A DNA stretch of 49,004 nt, from NCBI GenBank assembly GCA_016178945.1, contig JACOSH010000314.1, forward strand, positions 1 to 49,004, written 5' to 3'. Source of the stretch: Acidobacteriota bacterium. GTDB taxonomy: Bacteria > Acidobacteriota > Terriglobia > Bryobacterales > Bryobacteraceae. Positions 23,428 through 31,717 of the stretch are shown here, piece after piece; positions within the stretch are counted from its first letter, which is position 1; every line of letters begins with the position of its first letter. The position numbers and the translations under genes are program-made. Under the pieces are notes generated by a model that saw nothing but the letters and a program-made list of their open reading frames with translations, made no database searches and was not told the origin of the DNA.

Positions 23428-24158
23428 GCAATCAAGCCAGTTTGCTGGGTCATATCGAGCGCACCGCGCGAAAGGTTCTGTCGGGCTCGATCGAGTCCGT
23501 GGGGCCTTACTCCGTCCAGGAATTCGTCGAGCGCACGACGCGGCTGGCAAAGAAGGTTCTGGTGGAGCCGGCGAATTTCGCCGATCCTTCCTTGGCCGGA
23601 TCTTATTTGCCCCTCATCCAGAAACTCGTTCAGATCCGGTATGCGCGAGTCGAGGGAGGTATCTTCGCTTTCACCTCGGTCGCGCCTGGGGATGGAGTCA
23701 GCTATGTCGTCGAGACGCTGGCCGGTGAAATCGCCCGCCACACCGGAGAGCATGTCCTGCTGGCACAGGCGTCGAGTCTCAGCGGTCTGGCCCCGGCATA
23801 CTTCCGGGATGCCGGCAGCCACCCAACCGGCACGAGGGCGAGAGTCTGGCGGTTGATGGACACCTATTCGGACAGCTACCTGCTCCCGGCGAGCCTGCTG
23901 GAGCAAAGCGTGGAGATGCTGCGCCAGCGCTTCGGCTATGTTCTGGTGGATTGCCCGGCACTGAAGAGCTCCGGCGCGGTCTTCTCCCTGGCCAAGGCCA
24001 GCGACGGCGTGCTCCTAGTGGTCGCCGCCGGCCAGGCGCGGCGTGACCAGATCGAGCATGCCCAAAGGCTGATCGAGGACTCGAACTGCAACTTACTGGG
24101 GCTGGTTCTCAACAAACGAACCTACCCGGTCCCCAGGTTTATCTACAAGCATCTTTGA
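23424..24158 (+). CDS. CpsD/BY-kinase-like P-loop protein lacking the Walker A lysine
   Basis: This 244-residue partner of the co-polymerase belongs to the bacterial tyrosine kinase/MinD-like fold. The expected Walker A (PGEGKST) appears as APGDGVSY (87-94), with valine at the catalytic lysine. Walker A' is not evident. A Walker B-like VLVDCP lies at 173-178, and the C-terminus RTYPVPRFIYKHL keeps the family ending. There is no tyrosine-rich tail. It is therefore probably a catalytically dead structural partner that helps the Wzz-like protein assemble rather than a kinase. It begins with ATGA overlap. The frame is open from 23247, but that part shadows the upstream gene. Confidence 0.78.
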   Translation: MSNQASLLGHIERTARKVLSGSIESVGPYSVQEFVERTTRLAKKVLVEPANFADPSLAGSYLPLIQKLVQIRYARVEGGIFAFTSVAPGDGVSYVVETLAGEIARHTGEHVLLAQASSLSGLAPAYFRDAGSHPTGTRARVWRLMDTYSDSYLLPASLLEQSVEMLRQRFGYVLVDCPALKSSGAVFSLAKASDGVLLVVAAGQARRDQIEHAQRLIEDSNCNLLGLVLNKRTYPVPRFIYKHL

Positions 24159-24177
24159 CCGGAAGGGGCTAATTCCG

Positions 24178-24822
24178 ATGCCGATAAAAGGACTGGTGTG
24201 GGTTCTGTGTCTCGCCTGGGCGGCGAATGCGCAAACGCCCGGATTCACGCCGCGCGAGCCGCGCTACCGGATCCAGCCGAACGACGTGGTGGAGATCCAG
24301 TTTCGCTACACGCCGGAGTATAACTTGACAGGCACCGTGCAGCCGGATGGCTTCATCACGATCCAAGTCGTCGGCGACGTCAAGGTCGGTGGACTCACGC
24401 TGGCCGAGGCCTCCGCCGCCATTGCGAAGCTAGCCGGCGCACGGCTCAGAGACCCCGAAGTGACCGTGTTGCTCAAGGACTTCGTGAAGCCGCACTTCGT
24501 CGTGGCCGGAGAGGTCACGCGTCCGGGTACTTACGAGATTCGGGGAGAGGTCACCGCCATCCAGGCGATCGCGATGAGCGGCGGCTTCAAAGAGAGCTCG
24601 AAGCGGACGCAGGTCATCCTTCTGCGGCGCGTGAATCCGGATTACGCGGAAGTCAAGATTCTCGATCTGAAGCGGCTGATGTCGCCCGGCAACATCCGGG
24701 AGGATATCCGGATCCGGCCGGATGACATGCTGGTGGTGCCGCAGAACAAGGTCAGCAGAGTGGAGCCGTTGGTGCGCATCGGAAGCATGGGACTGTACGG
24801 GCTGGCGCTGGCGTTCCGGTAA
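24178..24822 (+). CDS. Wza/BexD-type polysaccharide export protein
   Basis: This 214-residue secreted protein has an N-terminal signal peptide (hydrophobic LVWVLCLAWAANAQ, cleavage likely after ANA). The poly-export domain is at about 29-110 (YRIQPNDVVEIQFRY, then TVQPDGFITIQVVGDVKVGG and LRDPEVTVLL). An SLBB domain follows (about 115-200: FVVAGEVTRPGTYEIRG, then IQAIAMSGGF). The protein is shorter than Wza (about 380 aa). It lacks a lipobox cysteine and the C-terminal outer-membrane helix, so it probably forms a periplasmic ring that needs another outer-membrane component. Expression should be coupled to the co-polymerase genes just upstream (19-base gap). Confidence 0.86.
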   Translation: MPIKGLVWVLCLAWAANAQTPGFTPREPRYRIQPNDVVEIQFRYTPEYNLTGTVQPDGFITIQVVGDVKVGGLTLAEASAAIAKLAGARLRDPEVTVLLKDFVKPHFVVAGEVTRPGTYEIRGEVTAIQAIAMSGGFKESSKRTQVILLRRVNPDYAEVKILDLKRLMSPGNIREDIRIRPDDMLVVPQNKVSRVEPLVRIGSMGLYGLALAFR

Positions 24823-24830
24823 CTGATCCC

Positions 24831-25721
24831 ATGCGCTATTCCATTCTGCTGGCGACCCTGGGAAGGACCACGGAGCTGGAGCCGCTGTTTCGATCCCTGG
24901 CGCAACAAACCTGGCGTGAGTTTGAGGTTCTCGTGATCGACCAGAATCCGGACGACCGGCTGGTTGAAGTACTGGAGCGCCACCGGGCCGCGTTCCCGAT
25001 GCGACGGATCCGGTCGGCGCCAGGACATTCCAGAGCCTTCAACACGGGACTGGCGCACGCCACCGGCGACATCGTCGCTTTCCCCGATGACGACTGCTGG
25101 TACGATCCGGATCTCCTGGAGCGGGTGGCGCGATTCTTCGAGCAGGGCCCCGCTTGCACGGGGCTGACAGGCCGCGAGATTGTGGAGCCGGGCTCATCCT
25201 CCGGGGGCCGCTGGGACAGCAGGCCCGGGCTGCTCACGCGCGACAATGTCTGGCGCCGGGCGATCACCTTCTCGATGTTCTTGCGGCGTTCCCTGGTGGA
25301 GAGCCTGTCCTTTGACGAGTCGCTGGGTGTCGGCGCGGGCACACCGTGGGGAGCCGGCGAAGAGACCGATTACCTCCTGCGGGCCATCCAGCAGGGGCAC
25401 TGGATTCACTACGATCCATCGCTGGGCGTGTGGCATCGCGGAAGATCGGGACCCTACACTCCGGAGATCTACGACAAGGCGCGGTACTACGGCAGGGGCG
25501 TCGGCCGGGTCTTGCGCAAACACCGCGCTCCGGTCGCGGTCCATCTGATCCGGCCGCTGGGAGGCGCGTTGCTGTCCTTGTGCGCGGGGCGCCCGGAGAA
25601 GGCTCGCTATCACTGGTCGATCTTCGCCGGCCGGCTGGGCGGCTGGCTGGCAAGACCGGACGCCCTTCAGCAGGCGCCGGAGGCCCAACTGGTCTCGGGA
25701 AGTCAGGCCCATCTCCGATGA
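24831..25721 (+). CDS. Family 2 glycosyltransferase
   Basis: This 296-residue GT-A enzyme adds a sugar from a nucleotide donor to the growing lipid-linked glycan on the cytoplasmic side. The N-terminus YSILLATLGRTTELEPLFRS and the donor-binding region VLVIDQNPDDR are typical. The metal-binding acidic motif is FPDDDCWYDP (about residues 84-93), and GAGEETDYLLRA matches the acceptor-side ED motif. The C-terminus has a hydrophobic segment near 235-250 that could associate with the membrane. The stop overlaps the flippase start (ATGA). Sugar specificity cannot be read from the sequence. Confidence 0.87.
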   Translation: MRYSILLATLGRTTELEPLFRSLAQQTWREFEVLVIDQNPDDRLVEVLERHRAAFPMRRIRSAPGHSRAFNTGLAHATGDIVAFPDDDCWYDPDLLERVARFFEQGPACTGLTGREIVEPGSSSGGRWDSRPGLLTRDNVWRRAITFSMFLRRSLVESLSFDESLGVGAGTPWGAGEETDYLLRAIQQGHWIHYDPSLGVWHRGRSGPYTPEIYDKARYYGRGVGRVLRKHRAPVAVHLIRPLGGALLSLCAGRPEKARYHWSIFAGRLGGWLARPDALQQAPEAQLVSGSQAHLR

Positions 25722-26995
25722 AGCAGCTCGTCCGATTGCTCATGCGCGATTCACTCGTGCAGAACGCCGCGGTCCTCTATGGCGTTCAGATCAGCCGCAA
25801 GCTGGCGCCGCTGGTTATCGTACCGTATCTGGCGCGAACCTTGGGTCCGGCCGGATGGGGAATGGTTGCGTTCGCGCAATCACTGGGAGAGTTCCTGGTT
25901 CTGGTAATCGAGTTCGGATTCAACCTCTCGGCGACTCGTGAGATTGCCCGGAACCGCGAGTCCAAGGAAGCCTGCAGCGAAATCGTTGCCGGGGTAGTGG
26001 GCGCGCAGGTGATCCTGGCCCTTACGGCAGGCGCCGCCGCCGTGATCCTGAGCCGCTGGATTCCGCTCCTGTGCGACAACCCGAAGCTTCTGGCGGCGGG
26101 CCTGCTGTACGCCGTGGCGCAGGGATTCACGCCGTTGTGGTTCTTCCAAGGGCTGGAGCGGCTTCATCTGGCGGCCGGTCTGGAAATCAGCGGAAAGCTG
26201 ATGGGGATGGGCGCCATCCTGTGGCTGGTCCGCTCGCCGGAGGACGGCTGGGTCGCCCTGATGGTCCAGGGGCTGGCTCCCGCCCTGTCCACCGCCGCTG
26301 GAATCATCCTGGCCTACCGTGCCTTCCCGTTCCGGTGGCCCTCGTGGTACCTGGTGCGCGATGCCGTCCGGTTAGGCTGGCGCATGTTCGTGTTTCGCAG
26401 CGGAGAAAGCCTGTACGGAGTCGGAAACGCCTTTGTGCTGGGATTGTTCACGACGCCTACTCTGGTGGGTTACTTCGCTTCAGCGGAGAAAATCAGCAAG
26501 GCGGTGTACGGGCTGCTAAACCCGATCCGAGAGGCGCTGTACCCGCGGCTGAGCCACATGGTATCCAACTCGCCGGAAAAAGCGGCGCGGCTGGCGCGGA
26601 TCGGCGCCATCGTGACGGGCGCGGGCGGCGTGGTGCTGGGCGGGGCGATCTTCGGCTTTGCGCCGCTGCTGGTGTACCTGCTGATGGGGCCAGGCTTTGC
26701 GCCCGCGGTTACGGTGCTTCGGATTCTGGCCTTACTCCCGCCCCTGTTGGCCATCACACATTCGGTGGGACTGCAGTGGCTGCTGCCGCACGGCCGCGAT
26801 AGCGAGGTCAACCGTATCATTCTGAGCGCGGGAGCACTGAATCTGGCGCTGGCGGTAATCCTGGCGCCCCACTTTGCACACCTCGGCATGGCCTGGGCGG
26901 TGGTCTGCGCGGAGGCCTTCGTCTGTTTCAGCATGGTGCGCGCGGTGGCGCGGTCCAGAGCCCGGTTTCGCGACCCGGTCCTGGCAGTGAGTTGA
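25718..26995 (+). CDS. Wzx-like polysaccharide flippase
   Basis: This 425-residue polytopic membrane protein of the MOP/PST superfamily would flip undecaprenyl-linked repeat units to the periplasm. The N-terminus LYGVQISRKLAPLVIVPYLA followed by RTLGPAGWGMVAFAQSLGEF is the family's first helix pair. About 12 hydrophobic segments follow to the C-terminus, and the EKISKAVYGLLNPIREALYP block in the middle is characteristic. The ATG at 25718 overlaps the previous stop. The frame is open from 25346, but that part is a shadow. Together with the putative polymerase next door it indicates a Wzx/Wzy-dependent pathway. Confidence 0.87.
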   Translation: MKQLVRLLMRDSLVQNAAVLYGVQISRKLAPLVIVPYLARTLGPAGWGMVAFAQSLGEFLVLVIEFGFNLSATREIARNRESKEACSEIVAGVVGAQVILALTAGAAAVILSRWIPLLCDNPKLLAAGLLYAVAQGFTPLWFFQGLERLHLAAGLEISGKLMGMGAILWLVRSPEDGWVALMVQGLAPALSTAAGIILAYRAFPFRWPSWYLVRDAVRLGWRMFVFRSGESLYGVGNAFVLGLFTTPTLVGYFASAEKISKAVYGLLNPIREALYPRLSHMVSNSPEKAARLARIGAIVTGAGGVVLGGAIFGFAPLLVYLLMGPGFAPAVTVLRILALLPPLLAITHSVGLQWLLPHGRDSEVNRIILSAGALNLALAVILAPHFAHLGMAWAVVCAEAFVCFSMVRAVARSRARFRDPVLAVS

Positions 26996-26996
26996 C

Positions 26997-28346
26997 ATGA
27001 TCCGACCTACTTCCGCCATCTGGTGGCTGCATCCGGCCTTCCCGTTCGCGGCAGCGGGCGTGGGGATCAGCGTGGCGGCCCACTTGATTCCGGAGTCCAC
27101 GTACCGAACATACTGGCGGGCGCCCAAGTTCTTCGACTGGAGCACGCTGGAGGTGGCGCTCCTGTGCGTCGCCGTTTTTGTGTTCGGGTCTTGGTGGGGC
27201 ACACGTCTAACGGCCCGTGGAAGAGGAATCGCCATTCCCGGCCCGGAAGAGCGGGGCTCATGGAACCTGATGGCCTTTTTGTTCCGGCTGAGCTTCTGGC
27301 TTTGCCTGTCCGGCTATGCCCTATGGACGGCGCTGGCCATCCGGAGAGGGATCACCTGGAGCGTGGTGATGGGCGTCCTGACGGGCGAAAAAGGCGCCAT
27401 GTACGATGCGCGATTCACTTACCTGCCGACCGTCGGCGGCATCACGACTCTCACGCAATTCGGCATAGCGGTCATGATTCTTGGCGCGATCATCGGATTC
27501 TCCCACGGCTGGCGAACGGTGCGATTCAAGTGCGGGGCCGTGTTTCTGATCGCCGTGTTTCGGGCCTTGCTCAACAGCGAGCGGTTCGCCCTGATCGAGC
27601 TGGCCGTGCCGTTCCTGGTCACCGGGCTGGCTGTACGCTATTTCGACTCCCCCAAGGCGAGCCCATCGGTTCGGATCCTGCTGCGCTTCGCTCCGTTCAT
27701 CGGCGTGGCAACCCTGTTCGTTCTCTTTACCGGGTTTGAGTACTTCCGCTCCTGGACCAATTACTACGCCGGACGCGATCAGACGTTAGTGGAATTCGGG
27801 GCCATGCGCCTGCTCGGCTACTACGTGACCTCCTTCAACAACGGAGCCTACCTTCTGCAGCGCCTGGAAACGCTGAGTGCCCCGTACTTCAGCCTGCACT
27901 TCCTGTGGGGCTTCCCACTTACGGGTCCGCTGATCAAGCGGCTCTTTCCCAATCCGCTGCTGGATTCCAGCGAGAAGTGGTTTTACTTCCCCTTTCTCGA
28001 ATCCGAGGCCAATGTCGAGTTCAACAATGCCGGCGGCATGCTATTCCCCCTGTTGGATTTCGGCGTGCCCGGCGGACTCCTGTACTGGCTCTTGCTGGGA
28101 TTGATCTGCGGTGCAGTTTACCAGATGTTCCGCCGGAAGGAGCTGCCGGGTCTCTTTCTCTACCCGATCGTGTACCTCGGCCTGTTGGAAGTCCCGCTCG
28201 CGCTCTACTGGGGTGAGGGCCGGGCCTTCCCCTCGCTCTGCCTGATGGCGGGAGCACCCGCAATGTTCTCGCTCATCCGAGGGCTGCGTCCACGCCCTGC
28301 CCGCGCCGCGGCGGACTTCACTCGCGCGGCAAGACTGAGACCATGA
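26997..28346 (+). CDS. Putative Wzy-type oligosaccharide repeat unit polymerase
   Basis: This 449-residue integral membrane protein has about 10-12 hydrophobic segments, starting with FPFAAAGVGISVAAHL. A long loop around residues 250-345 contains the basic/acidic patch EYFRSWTNYYAGRDQTLVEF and then NNGAYLLQRLE. Polymerases of this class are poorly conserved, so the call rests on topology, the large periplasmic loop and the position between the flippase and a glycosyltransferase. It would join repeat units in the periplasm. A single base separates it from the flippase gene, and its stop overlaps the next start (ATGA). Confidence 0.72.
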   Translation: MIRPTSAIWWLHPAFPFAAAGVGISVAAHLIPESTYRTYWRAPKFFDWSTLEVALLCVAVFVFGSWWGTRLTARGRGIAIPGPEERGSWNLMAFLFRLSFWLCLSGYALWTALAIRRGITWSVVMGVLTGEKGAMYDARFTYLPTVGGITTLTQFGIAVMILGAIIGFSHGWRTVRFKCGAVFLIAVFRALLNSERFALIELAVPFLVTGLAVRYFDSPKASPSVRILLRFAPFIGVATLFVLFTGFEYFRSWTNYYAGRDQTLVEFGAMRLLGYYVTSFNNGAYLLQRLETLSAPYFSLHFLWGFPLTGPLIKRLFPNPLLDSSEKWFYFPFLESEANVEFNNAGGMLFPLLDFGVPGGLLYWLLLGLICGAVYQMFRRKELPGLFLYPIVYLGLLEVPLALYWGEGRAFPSLCLMAGAPAMFSLIRGLRPRPARAAADFTRAARLRP

Positions 28347-29383
28347 CTCCCATCGCCCTCAACGCACGCTTCCACGCGCATCGGCCCACCGGCATGCAGC
28401 GCTACGCCCTCGAGCTGGCGCGCCGCCTGGGAGACCGGATCCAGACGGTCCGTCCGTCCCAGGCCCTGCGGGGCGCGGCCGGGCATCTGTGGGAGCAACT
28501 GTACCTGCCCGCGGCGGTTCGCGGAAAGCTGCTTTGGAGCCCGAACAACACTGGACCGGTGGCTGTGTCGAGGCAGGTTTGCACGATCCACGATCTGATT
28601 CCTCTCGACCGGCCCGAATGGTTCAGCCGGCGCTTTGCCGCCTGGTACGCGTGGCTGCTCCCGCGGCTGGCGAGACAGGTCCGGCATATTATCACGGTCT
28701 CGCAGTTCACGAAACGCCGGATCGTGGAGCGCCTGGGGGTCGAACCGGAGAAGATCACGGTCATCCCCAACGGCGTGGACGCCCGCTTCTGTCCGAAGCC
28801 GCCGGAGGAAATCCAGGCCGCGCGGCGCTCGCTGGGAATCGAGTCCGCGGAATACCTGCTGTGCGTCGGGTCGCTGGAGCCGAGAAAGAACCTCGGCCGC
28901 TTGCTGCGGGCCTGGGCCAGCGTTCAGGAGTCTCTGCCTCGCGAGATTGAACTGGTGGTTGCGGGAGGCACGGGCAGCTCTCTGGTATTTGAGAGCGTGT
29001 CGTTCGATTCTTTGCCACCGCGAGTGCATTTCACCGGATACGTCTCCGAAGAGCAGCTCGCCAGCCTGTACACCGGCGCGCTGGCCCTCATTTATCCGTC
29101 GCTGTATGAGGGCTTCGGCCTTCCGCCTTTGGAAGCGATGGCCTGCGGCACTCCCGTAGTGACCTCCCACGGCACCTCGCTTCCTGAAGTTGCCGGAGAT
29201 GCCGTGGTCCCCGTGGATCCGGAGGATGTGGAGTCGATCGCGGAAGGAATTCTGTCGGTGGCATCGAGCGAGGAGCTGCGGCGGACATTGCGCCAGCGCG
29301 GGTTCCAACGGATCAGAGGACTCACCTGGGAGCGGGCGGCTCAACAAACCTGGCAGTTGCTGCTGGAGCAAGCGCGGGCCTGA
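28343..29383 (+). CDS. Family 4 glycosyltransferase
   Basis: This 346-residue GT-B enzyme has an N-terminal acceptor domain (LNARFHAHRPTGMQRYALEL, a glycine-containing loop typical of mannosyl/rhamnosyl-type GT4 members). The C-terminal donor domain contains LLCVGSLEPRKNLGRLLRAW, then FTGYVSEEQLASLY, then the EX7E motif in PSLYEGFGLPPLEAMACGTP (E and E spaced by seven). It should retain the donor's configuration. It overlaps the polymerase gene by 4 bases and is followed after 3 bases by the acyltransferase. The specific sugar is unknown. Confidence 0.9.
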   Translation: MTPIALNARFHAHRPTGMQRYALELARRLGDRIQTVRPSQALRGAAGHLWEQLYLPAAVRGKLLWSPNNTGPVAVSRQVCTIHDLIPLDRPEWFSRRFAAWYAWLLPRLARQVRHIITVSQFTKRRIVERLGVEPEKITVIPNGVDARFCPKPPEEIQAARRSLGIESAEYLLCVGSLEPRKNLGRLLRAWASVQESLPREIELVVAGGTGSSLVFESVSFDSLPPRVHFTGYVSEEQLASLYTGALALIYPSLYEGFGLPPLEAMACGTPVVTSHGTSLPEVAGDAVVPVDPEDVESIAEGILSVASSEELRRTLRQRGFQRIRGLTWERAAQQTWQLLLEQARA

Positions 29384-29386
29384 GTC

Positions 29387-30535
29387 ATGGAACGAACCAA
29401 TCCATCCGGAAGGATCGGCGGGCTCGATGTCTTGCGCGCGCTGGCAATTGTCCTGGTTCTGGTGGCCCATTACCCGAAGCCTGGAACGGGTCTTCTCCAG
29501 CGCATGTTGAACTTCGGCTGGACCGGTGTCGACCTGTTCTTCGTGCTGAGCGGCTACTTGATCGGCGGGCAGTTATTCGCCGCACTCGGCCGCGGGCAGC
29601 AGATTTCACTCCGGAGTTTCTATCTGCGCCGCTTCCTGCGCACTCTCCCCAACTACTACCTGGTCCTCTCGGTATACGCACTGCTGCCGGGTGTGATCGG
29701 GACAACCCCGCCGGCGCCGCTGTGGAAGTTCTTGAGTTTCATCCAGAACTTCGGCGTCCCCAGCGTCTTTACTCCGTCCTGGTCGCTTTGCGTGGAAGAA
29801 CATTTCTACTTGCTGTTTCCGATCATCGTTCTCCTGATTGCCCGCAGCAACTTGCCGGGACTGGCCCTGTCGGCGTTCGCCAGCATTCTTATCTTCGGAG
29901 TGGTCCTCCGCACCGGGATCTGGCTCAGCACCCGTCCCGATCTGCTGCCCCCGGCCGAGGGGCTGCAGGTATTCATGGGCAGCCTTTTCTTCCCCTCCTA
30001 CTGCCGGTTGGACGGCATCACGCTCGGCGTGGGGTTGGCCGCGCTCAAACATCTTCGCCCGGCGATCTGGCGCCAGGCGATGCTGCACGGGAATCATTTG
30101 CTGGCTGCCAGCCTGGTTTGTTTGCTGGCGGCCGTAGTCGTTTTGTGGAAACGCTACTCGCTGCTAGGTGCGGCTCTTGGCTTCACCCTGATGTCGGTTT
30201 CTTTCGCGCTTCTGACCGCTTCCGTTCTCAGCGAGCGGGTCCGGCTCGCAGGATTCCGCATGCCCGGAGCACGGTATGTCGCGCTGCTGTCCTACTCGAT
30301 TTACCTGACGCACTCGCTGGCCCTGGATTGCGCGGCTGGAATTGCCGGTCGCCTGAATCTCACGCTTCAATCCCTGCCGGGAGCGGCGATCGCGGTCCTG
30401 CTCATTCTGCTGTTCTCCAATCTTCTATATCACGTGGTCGAGAAGCCCTGCCTTTCGCTGCGAGACCGCTACTTTGGCTCAACCCGGCCAACGCGGCGTC
30501 TCGAAGCGTTGTGCCCGGTTCCCGAACCGCAGTAA
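29387..30535 (+). CDS. Acyltransferase 3 family membrane protein (OafA-like)
   Basis: This 382-residue membrane protein with about 10 hydrophobic segments would O-acylate (often acetylate) sugars of the glycan. The start shows the family pattern IGGLDVLRALAIVLVLVAHY, with the conserved histidine, followed by GWTGVDLFFVLSGYLIGGQL. A second conserved block is PSWSLCVEEHFYLLFPIIVL (about 128-147), with the W-S-L-x-x-E motif. The C-terminus is basic and has no SGNH domain, so it is the short form of the family. It is embedded between two glycosyltransferase genes and is thus probably a decorating enzyme for this polymer. Confidence 0.88.
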   Translation: MERTNPSGRIGGLDVLRALAIVLVLVAHYPKPGTGLLQRMLNFGWTGVDLFFVLSGYLIGGQLFAALGRGQQISLRSFYLRRFLRTLPNYYLVLSVYALLPGVIGTTPPAPLWKFLSFIQNFGVPSVFTPSWSLCVEEHFYLLFPIIVLLIARSNLPGLALSAFASILIFGVVLRTGIWLSTRPDLLPPAEGLQVFMGSLFFPSYCRLDGITLGVGLAALKHLRPAIWRQAMLHGNHLLAASLVCLLAAVVVLWKRYSLLGAALGFTLMSVSFALLTASVLSERVRLAGFRMPGARYVALLSYSIYLTHSLALDCAAGIAGRLNLTLQSLPGAAIAVLLILLFSNLLYHVVEKPCLSLRDRYFGSTRPTRRLEALCPVPEPQ

Positions 30536-30547
30536 CCGGAGGTGCGT

Positions 30548-31684
30548 GTGAGGATTCTCTATCTGATTACTCGATCCGACGTTGGAGGCGCTCAGGTCCA
30601 CCTGCTGGATCTGCTCAGCCGGCTGGGCGGCCGGGTCGACCCGGTCGTCGGCGCCGGCGAAGTAGGCTACCTGACCGATGCCGTCCGGGATCTTGGAATC
30701 CCCTGCCACATCGTCCCGGACCTGGTGCAGCGCATCGCACCAGCCCATGACATGCGCGCCTTGTTCCAGCTCCTCCGCCTGATCCGCAAGGTCCGGCCAG
30801 ACCTAGTCCACGCCCACACCTCCAAGGCCGGCTTGCTGGGAAGGTGCGCCGCTCGCATTGCCGGGGTCCCGTCCGTCTTCACGGCTCATACCTGGTCCTT
30901 CGCGGACGGCGCCTGCCTGAAGTGGAAAATCGCCGGGATTCCCAGCGAGCGGCTCGCCGCCGCTTGGAGTTCCGCTCTAATCAACGTGTCGCGGGCCAAC
31001 CGGGATCTGGCGCTGCGGTACCGGATTGCGAGCCGGAAACGGCTGCTGGTGATCCACAACGGAATTGGCGACACGTTGCATCGCGCGGCTCCGGCCCGCG
31101 CCGATGTGCCGGTGATCGCCGTCGTGGCGCGGTGCTGCGTGCAGAAGGACCAAAGCCTGCTGCTTCGCGCGCTGTCCAGGATCACTCTGCCGGTGCGCGC
31201 GGTTTTTGTCGGCGATGGTCCGACTCGTCCCGCGCTCGAAGCGGAGACCCGGCAACTCGGCCTCCGTGACCGGGTCGCGTTCCTGGGGCAACGTTTGGAT
31301 GTTCCAGAGATTCTCGCGGCCGCCCACCTCTTCGCTCTGCCCACGAAGTGGGAAGGGTTCCCCCTCGGCATCCTCGAAGCGATGCGCGCTGGACTTCCCG
31401 TTGTGGCCTCCGATACCGGCGGCGTCGCCGAGGCGGTGGTCGACCAGGAAACCGGCTTTCTGGTTCCTCGCGGGGACCTGGACTCCCTTCGCGCGCGGCT
31501 GGAACAGCTTCTCGACAGCCCGGCCCTTCGCCGGCGGATGGGCGACGCCGGACGCAAGCGATACGAAGCCGAGTTTACCCTGGACGCCATGCTGCGGAAG
31601 ACCCTCTCGGTTTACCGGCACGTCCTTTACGGCTGCGAAATACCTGTAGTGGACGCCGTGACCGCTCCATCCGGCCACCTGTAA
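30548..31684 (+). CDS. Family 4 glycosyltransferase
   Basis: This GT-B enzyme of about 378 residues has an N-terminal domain with ILYLITRSDVGGAQVHLLDL, where the GGAQ loop binds the acceptor side. LVHAHTSKAGLLGRCAARIA follows, a pattern shared with WcaK/CapM-like enzymes. The donor domain ends in the EX7E motif in FALPTKWEGFPLGILEAMRA and the usual SDTGGVAEAV. GTG 30548 is preferred to GTG 30542 because GGAGG (30538-30542) is then 5 bases away. It lies 12 bases after the acyltransferase stop. Donor sugar unknown. Confidence 0.89.
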   Translation: MRILYLITRSDVGGAQVHLLDLLSRLGGRVDPVVGAGEVGYLTDAVRDLGIPCHIVPDLVQRIAPAHDMRALFQLLRLIRKVRPDLVHAHTSKAGLLGRCAARIAGVPSVFTAHTWSFADGACLKWKIAGIPSERLAAAWSSALINVSRANRDLALRYRIASRKRLLVIHNGIGDTLHRAAPARADVPVIAVVARCCVQKDQSLLLRALSRITLPVRAVFVGDGPTRPALEAETRQLGLRDRVAFLGQRLDVPEILAAAHLFALPTKWEGFPLGILEAMRAGLPVVASDTGGVAEAVVDQETGFLVPRGDLDSLRARLEQLLDSPALRRRMGDAGRKRYEAEFTLDAMLRKTLSVYRHVLYGCEIPVVDAVTAPSGHL

Positions 31685-31717
31685 GACCTCTGGAAATCGA
31701 ACAGCTTCAACAGAACC

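Noticed and set aside
28205-29470. 421-residue minus-strand frame across the GT4 gene
   Set aside because: Antisense shadow of the polymerase, GT4 and acyltransferase genes. It is rich in Arg/Gln/Pro and lacks any recognisable fold.
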